Source: Callorhinus ursinus (lineage: Eukaryota; Chordata; Mammalia; Carnivora; Otariidae). From it: DNA of 64,000 nt. The notes beneath the pieces are model-generated. The model ran no database searches. It was not told the origin of the DNA and saw only the letters and a list, made by a program, of their open reading frames with translations. The position numbers were made by a program, and so were the translations under genes. Below are positions 58,749 to 64,000 of the stretch, piece after piece; position 1 is the first letter of the stretch, and each line of letters starts with the position of its first letter. The DNA lies in contig NW_020312894.1 of assembly GCF_003265705.1 (NCBI RefSeq), positions 62,001 through 126,000 on the forward strand, in the 5' to 3' direction.

Positions 58749-61700
58749 ATGGCACTAAATTCATACCTTTCAATAGTTACCCTGAATGTAAATGGGCTAA
58801 ATGCCCCAATCAAAAGACTCAGGCTATCACACTGGATTAAAAAACAAGAACCATCGATATGCTGTCTGCAAGAGACTTATTTTAGACCCAAAGACACCCC
58901 CAGATTCAAAGTGAAGGGGTGGAAAACCATTTACCATGCTAATGGACACCAAAAGAAAGCTGGGGTGGCAATCCTTATATCAGACAAATTAGATTTTAAA
59001 ACAAAGACTGTAATAAGAGATGAGGAAGGACACTATATCCTACTTAAAGGGTCTATCCAACAAGAAGATCTAACAATTGTAAGTATCTATGCCCCTAACA
59101 TGGGAGCAGCCCATTATATAAGGCAATTAATAACAAAAGCAAAGAAACAGATTGACAACAATACAATAATAGTGGGAGACTTTAACACCTCCCTCATGAA
59201 ATGGACAGATCATCTAAGTAAAAGATCAACAAGGAAATAAAGACTTTAAATGACACACTGGATCAAATGGACTTCACAGACATATTCAGAACATTCCATC
59301 CCAAAGCAACAGAATACACATTCTTCTCTAGTGCCCATAGAACATTCTCCAGAATAGATCACATCCTAGGTCACAAATCAGGTCTCAACCAGTACGAAAA
59401 GATTGGGATTATTCCCTGCATATTTTCAGACCACAATGCTGGGAAACTAGACTCAATTACAAGAGGAAAGTCAGAAGGAACTCAAATACACGGAGACTAA
59501 AGAGCATCCTACTAAGAATGAATGGGTCAACCAGGAAATTAAAGAAGAATTAAAAAAATTCATGGAAACCAGTGAAAATGAAAACACAACTGTCCAAAAT
59601 CTTTGGGATGCAGCAAAGGCAGTCCTAAAAGGAAAGTATATAGCAATACAAGCCTTTCTCAAGAAACAAGAAAGGCCTCAAATACACAACCTAAACCTAC
59701 ACCTAAAGGAGCTGGAGAGAGAACAGCAAATAAAGCCTAAACCCAGCAGGAGAAGAGAAATCATAAAGATCAGAGCAGAAATCAATGAAATAGAAACCAA
59801 AAGAACAGTAGAACAGATCAACAAAACTAGGAGCTGGTTCTTTGAAAAATTAACAAGATTGATAAACCCCTGGCCAGACTGATCCAAAAGAAAAGAGAAA
59901 TGACGCAAGTCAACAAAATCATGAATGAAAGCGGAGAGATCACAACCACGACCAAAGAAATACAAACAATTATAAGAACATATTATGAGCAACTCTATGC
60001 CAGCAAATTAGATAACCTGGAAGAAATGGATGCATTCCTAGAGATGTATCGACTACAAAATTGAAGGAGGAAGAAATAGAAAACCTGAACAGACCTATAA
60101 CCACTAAGGAAATTGAAGCAGTCATCAAAAATTTCCCAAGAAACAAAAGCCCAGGGCCAGATGGCTTCCCAGGGGAATTCTATCAGACATTTCAAGAAGA
60201 ATTAATACCTATTCTCCTGAAACTGTTCCAAAAAATAGAAATGGAAGGAAAACTTCCAAATTCCTTTTATGAGGCCACCATTACCTTGATCCCAAAACCA
60301 TACAAAGACCCCATCAAAAAGGAGAATTACAGACCAATATCCTTGATGAACATGGATGCAAAAATTCTCACCAAATTACTAGCCAATAGGATCCAACAGT
60401 ACATTAAAAGGATTATTCACCACAACGAAGTGGGATTTATCCCTGGGCTGCAAGGCTGGTTCAACATCCGCAAATCAATCAACTTGATACAATACATTAA
60501 CAAAAGAAAGAACAAGAATCAAATGATCCTCTCAATAGATGCAGAAAAAGCATTTGACAAAGTACAGCATCCTTTCTTGATCAAAACTCTTCAGAGTATA
60601 GGGATAGAGGGTACATACCTCAATATCATAAAAGCCATCTATGAAAAACCTATAGCCAATATCATTCTCAATGGGGAAAAACTGAGAGCTTTCCCCCTGA
60701 GGTCAGGAATGCGGCAGGGATGTCCACTATCACCACTGCTATTCAACATAGTATTAGAAGTCCTAGCCACAGCAATCAGACAACAAAAAGAAATCAAAGG
60801 CATCCAAATCGGCAAAGAGGAAGTCAAGCTCTCACTCTTTGCAGATGATATGATACTTTATGTGGAAAACCCAAAAGACTCCACCCCCAAACTGCTAGAA
60901 CTCATACAGGAATTCAGTCAAGTAGCAGGCTATAAAATCAATGCACAGAAATCAGTGGCATTCCTATACACCAACAACAAGACAGAAGAGAGAGAAATTA
61001 AGGAGTCAATCCCATTTACAATTGCACCCAAAACCATAAGATACCTAGGAATAAATCTAACCAAAGAGGCAAAGGATCTGTACTCAGAAAACTGTAAAAT
61101 ACTCAAGAAAGAAATGGAGGAAGACACAAAGAAGTGGAAAAACGTTCCATGCTCATGGCTTGGAAGAACCAACATTGTGAAGATGTCAATGCTACCTAGA
61201 GCAATCTACGCATTCAATGCAATCCCCATCAAAATACCACCCACTTTTTTCAAAGAAATGGAACAAATAATCCTAAAATTTGTATGGAACCAGAAGAGAC
61301 CCCGAATAGCCAGAGGAATGTTGAAAAAGAAAAGCAAAGCTGGTGGCATCACAATTCCGGACTTCCAGCTCTATTACAAAGCTGTCATCATCAAGACAGT
61401 ATGGTACTGGAACAAAAACAGACACATAGTTCAATGGAACAGAATCGAGAGCCCAGAAATGGACCCTCAACTCTATGGTCAACTCATCTTTGACAAAGCA
61501 GGAAAGAATGTGCAATGCAAAAAAGACAGTCTCTTCAACAAATGGTGTTGGGAAAATTGGACAGCCACATGCAGAAGAATGAAACTGGACCATTTCCTTA
61601 CACCACACACAAAAATAGACTCCAAATGGTTGAAAGACCTAAACGTGAGACAGGAGTCCATCAAAATCCTAAAGGAGAACACAGGCAGCAACCTCTTCGA

Positions 61701-62558
61701 CCTCAGCTGCAGCAACTTCTTCCTAGAAACATCTCCAAAGCAAGGGAAGCAAGGGCAAAAATGAACTATTGGGATTTCATCAAGATAAAAAGCTTTTGCA
61801 CAGCAAAAGAAACAGTCCACAAAACCAAAAGATAACTGACAGAATGGGAGAAGATATTTGCAAATGACATATCAGATAAAGGGCTAGTATCCAAAATCTA
61901 TAAAGAACTTATCAAACTCAACACCCAAAGAACAAATAATCCAATCATAAAATGGGCAGAAGACACGAACAGACATTTTTCCAAAGAAGACATCCAAATG
62001 GCCAACAGACACATGAAAAAGTGCTCAACATCACTTGACATCAGGGAAATCCAAATCAAAACCTCAATGAGATACCACCTCACACCAGTCAGAATGGCTA
62101 AAATTAACAAGTCAGGAAACGACAGATGTTGGTGGGGATGCAGAGAAAGGGAAACGCTCCTACACTGTTGGTGGGAATGCGAGCTGGTGCAGCCACTCTG
62201 GAAAACAGTATGGAGGTTCCTCAGAAAGTTGAAAATAGAGCTACCCTATGATGCAGCAATTGCACTATTGGGTATTTACCCCAAAGATACAAATGTAGGG
62301 ATCCAAAGGGGTACGTGCACCGCAATGTTTATAGCAGCAATGTCCACAATAGCCAAACTGTGGAAAGAGCCAAGATGTCCATTGACAGATGAATGGATAA
62401 AGAAGATGTGGTATATATACACAATGGAATAGTATGGAGCCATCAAAAGGAATGAGATCTTGCCATTTGCAACGACGTGGATGGAACTGGAGGGTGTTAT
62501 GCTGAGTGAGATAAGTCAATCAGAGAAAGACATGTATCATATGACCTCACGGATATGA
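58749..62558 (+). pseudogene. LINE-1 ORF2 (endonuclease and reverse transcriptase), several lesions
   Basis: About 1270 codons as in other L1s. EN domain at 58749-59500 (TLNVNGLNAP, CCLQETYF, GDFN). RT domain within the 567-codon open frame 60061-61764 ([25 protein letters not shown] near 60830-60860). C-terminal CX3CX7HX4C near 62126-62180. Frameshifts near 59200-59240, 59500, 59880, 60055 and 61740, and a TAG near 62429, prevent a complete protein. Confidence 0.93.
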
Positions 62559-63021
62559 GGAATTCTTAATCTCAGGAAACAAAACTGAGTGTTGCTGGAG
62601 TGGTGGGGGGTGGGAGGGATGGGGTGGCTGGGTGATAGACATTGGGGTGGGTATGTGCTATGGCGAGCGCTGTGAATTGTGCAAGACTGTTGAATCACAG
62701 ATCTGTACCTCTGAAACAAATAATGCAATATATGTCAAGAAAAAAAAAAGAAGATAGCAGGAGGGGAAGAATGAGGGGAGTAAGTTGGAGGGGGAGACGA
62801 ACCAGGAGAGACGATGGACTCTGAAAAACAAACTGAGGGTTCTAGAGGGAAGGGGGGGATGGGGGGATGGGTTAGCCTGGTGATGGGTATTAAAGAGGGC
62901 ACGTTCTGCGTGGAGCACTGGGTGTTATGCACAAACAATGAATCATGGAACACTACATCAAAAACTAATGATGTAATGTATGGCGATTAACATAACGATA
63001 AAAAATTTAAGGAAAAAAAGA

Positions 63022-63485
63022 ATAAAGAAGATGTGGTCCATAGATACAATGGAATATTACTCAGTCATCAGAAAGGATGAAAACTCTTGTGTCAACATGG
63101 ATGGGATTGGAGGAGATTATGCTAAGTGAAATAAGTCAAGCAAAGAAAGTTAATTATCCTATGGTTTCACTTATTTTTGGAACATAAAGAATAGCATGGA
63201 GGACATTAGGAGAAGGAAGGGAAAAATGAAGCGGGGAGAATCAGACGAGGAGACAAACCATGAGAGACTATGGACTCCAAGAAACAAACTTAGGGTTTTA
63301 GAGGAGTTAGGGGTGGGGGGTGGGTTAGCCCACTGATGGGTATTAAGGAGGGCACGTATTGCATGGAGCACTGGGTGTTATACACAAACAATGAATCATG
63401 GAACACTACATCAAAAACTAATGATGTACTGTATGGTGACTAACATAACATCATAAATAAATAAATAAATAAATAAATAAAGTTA
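63022..63485 (+). mobile_element. LINE-1 3' end, 5'-truncated
   Basis: Starts within the ORF2 C-terminal region (AAGAAGATGTGGTCCATAGA), single-block 3'UTR, tail of AAAT repeats at 63451-63480. Confidence 0.9.
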
Positions 63486-63504
63486 GAAAAGAAATTTAAA
63501 AAAG

Positions 63505-64000
63505 GAAACAGTTGACAAACCAAAAGACAACTGGCAGAATGGGAGAGGATATTTGCAAATGACATATCAGATAAAGGGCTAGTATCCAAAATCTAGAAAG
63601 AACTTATAAACTCAACACCCAAAGAACAAATAATCCAACTAAGAACACTACATCAAAAACTAATGAAGTACTATATGTTGGCTAATTGAATCTAAATAAA
63701 TAAAAAAAGAAAGAAATGGGCAGAAGACATGACCAGACATTACTCCAAAGAAGACATACAAATGGCCAACAGACACATTAAAAAATGTTCCACATCACTT
63801 GCCATCAGGGAAATACAAATCAAAACCACAATGAAATACCAGCTCACACTAGTCAGAATGTCTAAAATTAACAAGTCAGGAAATGACAGTTGTTGGTGAG
63901 GATGCCAAGAAAGGGGAAACCCTCCTACACTGTTGGTGGGAATGGAAGTTGGTGCAACCACTATAGAAAACAGTATGGAGGTTCCTCAAAAAGTTGAAAA
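63505..64000 (+). mobile_element. LINE-1 ORF2 C-terminal segment, runs off the right edge
   Basis: Starts at the AAAGGAAACAGTTGACA phrase of ORF2 and continues past 64000. Interrupted at 63646-63710 by an L1 tail of about 65 bp. Confidence 0.9.
63646..63710 (+). mobile_element. About 65-bp LINE-1 3'-tail insertion
   Basis: Only the very end of an L1 3'UTR and its A-rich tail, splitting the host phrase CCAACTAAGAA / AAGAAATGGG. Duplication AAGAA is short. Confidence 0.78.

Larger units (their letters stand above)
55968..63019 (+). mobile_element. Near full-length LINE-1, inactive
   Basis: About 7.05 kb: CpG-rich 5'UTR (55968-57770), ORF1 (57771-58667), ORF2 (58749-62558) and a two-block 3'UTR ending about 63019. 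ORF1 has one stop; ORF2 has several frameshifts and one visible stop. So the copy cannot move by itself, but lesions are few. No convincing target duplication: the left side is a SINE fragment and the right side is another L1, which suggests recombination or a masked insertion. Confidence 0.95.

Overview
The window is mammalian nuclear DNA. The tRNA-derived SINEs follow the Can-SINE pattern (box A/B-like head, CT-rich stretch, AATAAA-type tail), and the LINE-1 3' ends have one recurrent carnivoran form. The SINE heads differ from what I recall of the canid SINEC_Cf form, so a non-canid caniform (bear, mustelid, pinniped or relative) is likeliest. This is inference from memory of the families.

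Two cytochrome P450 family 2 genes lie on the minus strand. CYP2E1 is complete (38877-48402): nine exons, 494 codons, GT-AG splice sites throughout, and a TATA box plus an HNF1-like site in the expected places. About 29 kb downstream is a second CYP2 gene. Its exons 1-6 (2807-9920) are intact, with standard CYP2 exon sizes; exons 7-9 would lie beyond the left edge. It resembles CYP2C-type proteins more than CYP2E1, and I do not assign a symbol. Both would be ER-membrane, haem-thiolate monooxygenases.

Most of the rest is retrotransposon. Positions 1-2215 hold rearranged L1. Positions 9921-20560 are intergenic, with L1 3' ends, SINEs and old repeats. Positions 20560-38436 are a dense L1 nest: a carnivoran L1 with its own 5'UTR but no 3' half (22369-28905), an unexplained 0.9 kb segment with a type II membrane-protein-like frame (28906-29830), an ancient L1M-like element (29836-34210) carrying younger inverted L1s and SINEs, and an ERVL-MaLR remnant (35050-36585). 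Upstream of CYP2E1, 48550-55965 has unique DNA, SINEs and nested L1s. A near full-length but inactive L1 (55968-63019) and further L1 pieces fill the right end.

For Part 2, I see no new pathway. The best observations are the tandem CYP2 gene, a recurrent compound L1 3'UTR, a set of 65-165 bp L1 3'-tail insertions (three of them with clear target-site duplications), repeated 5' inversions, and the 28906-29830 segment.
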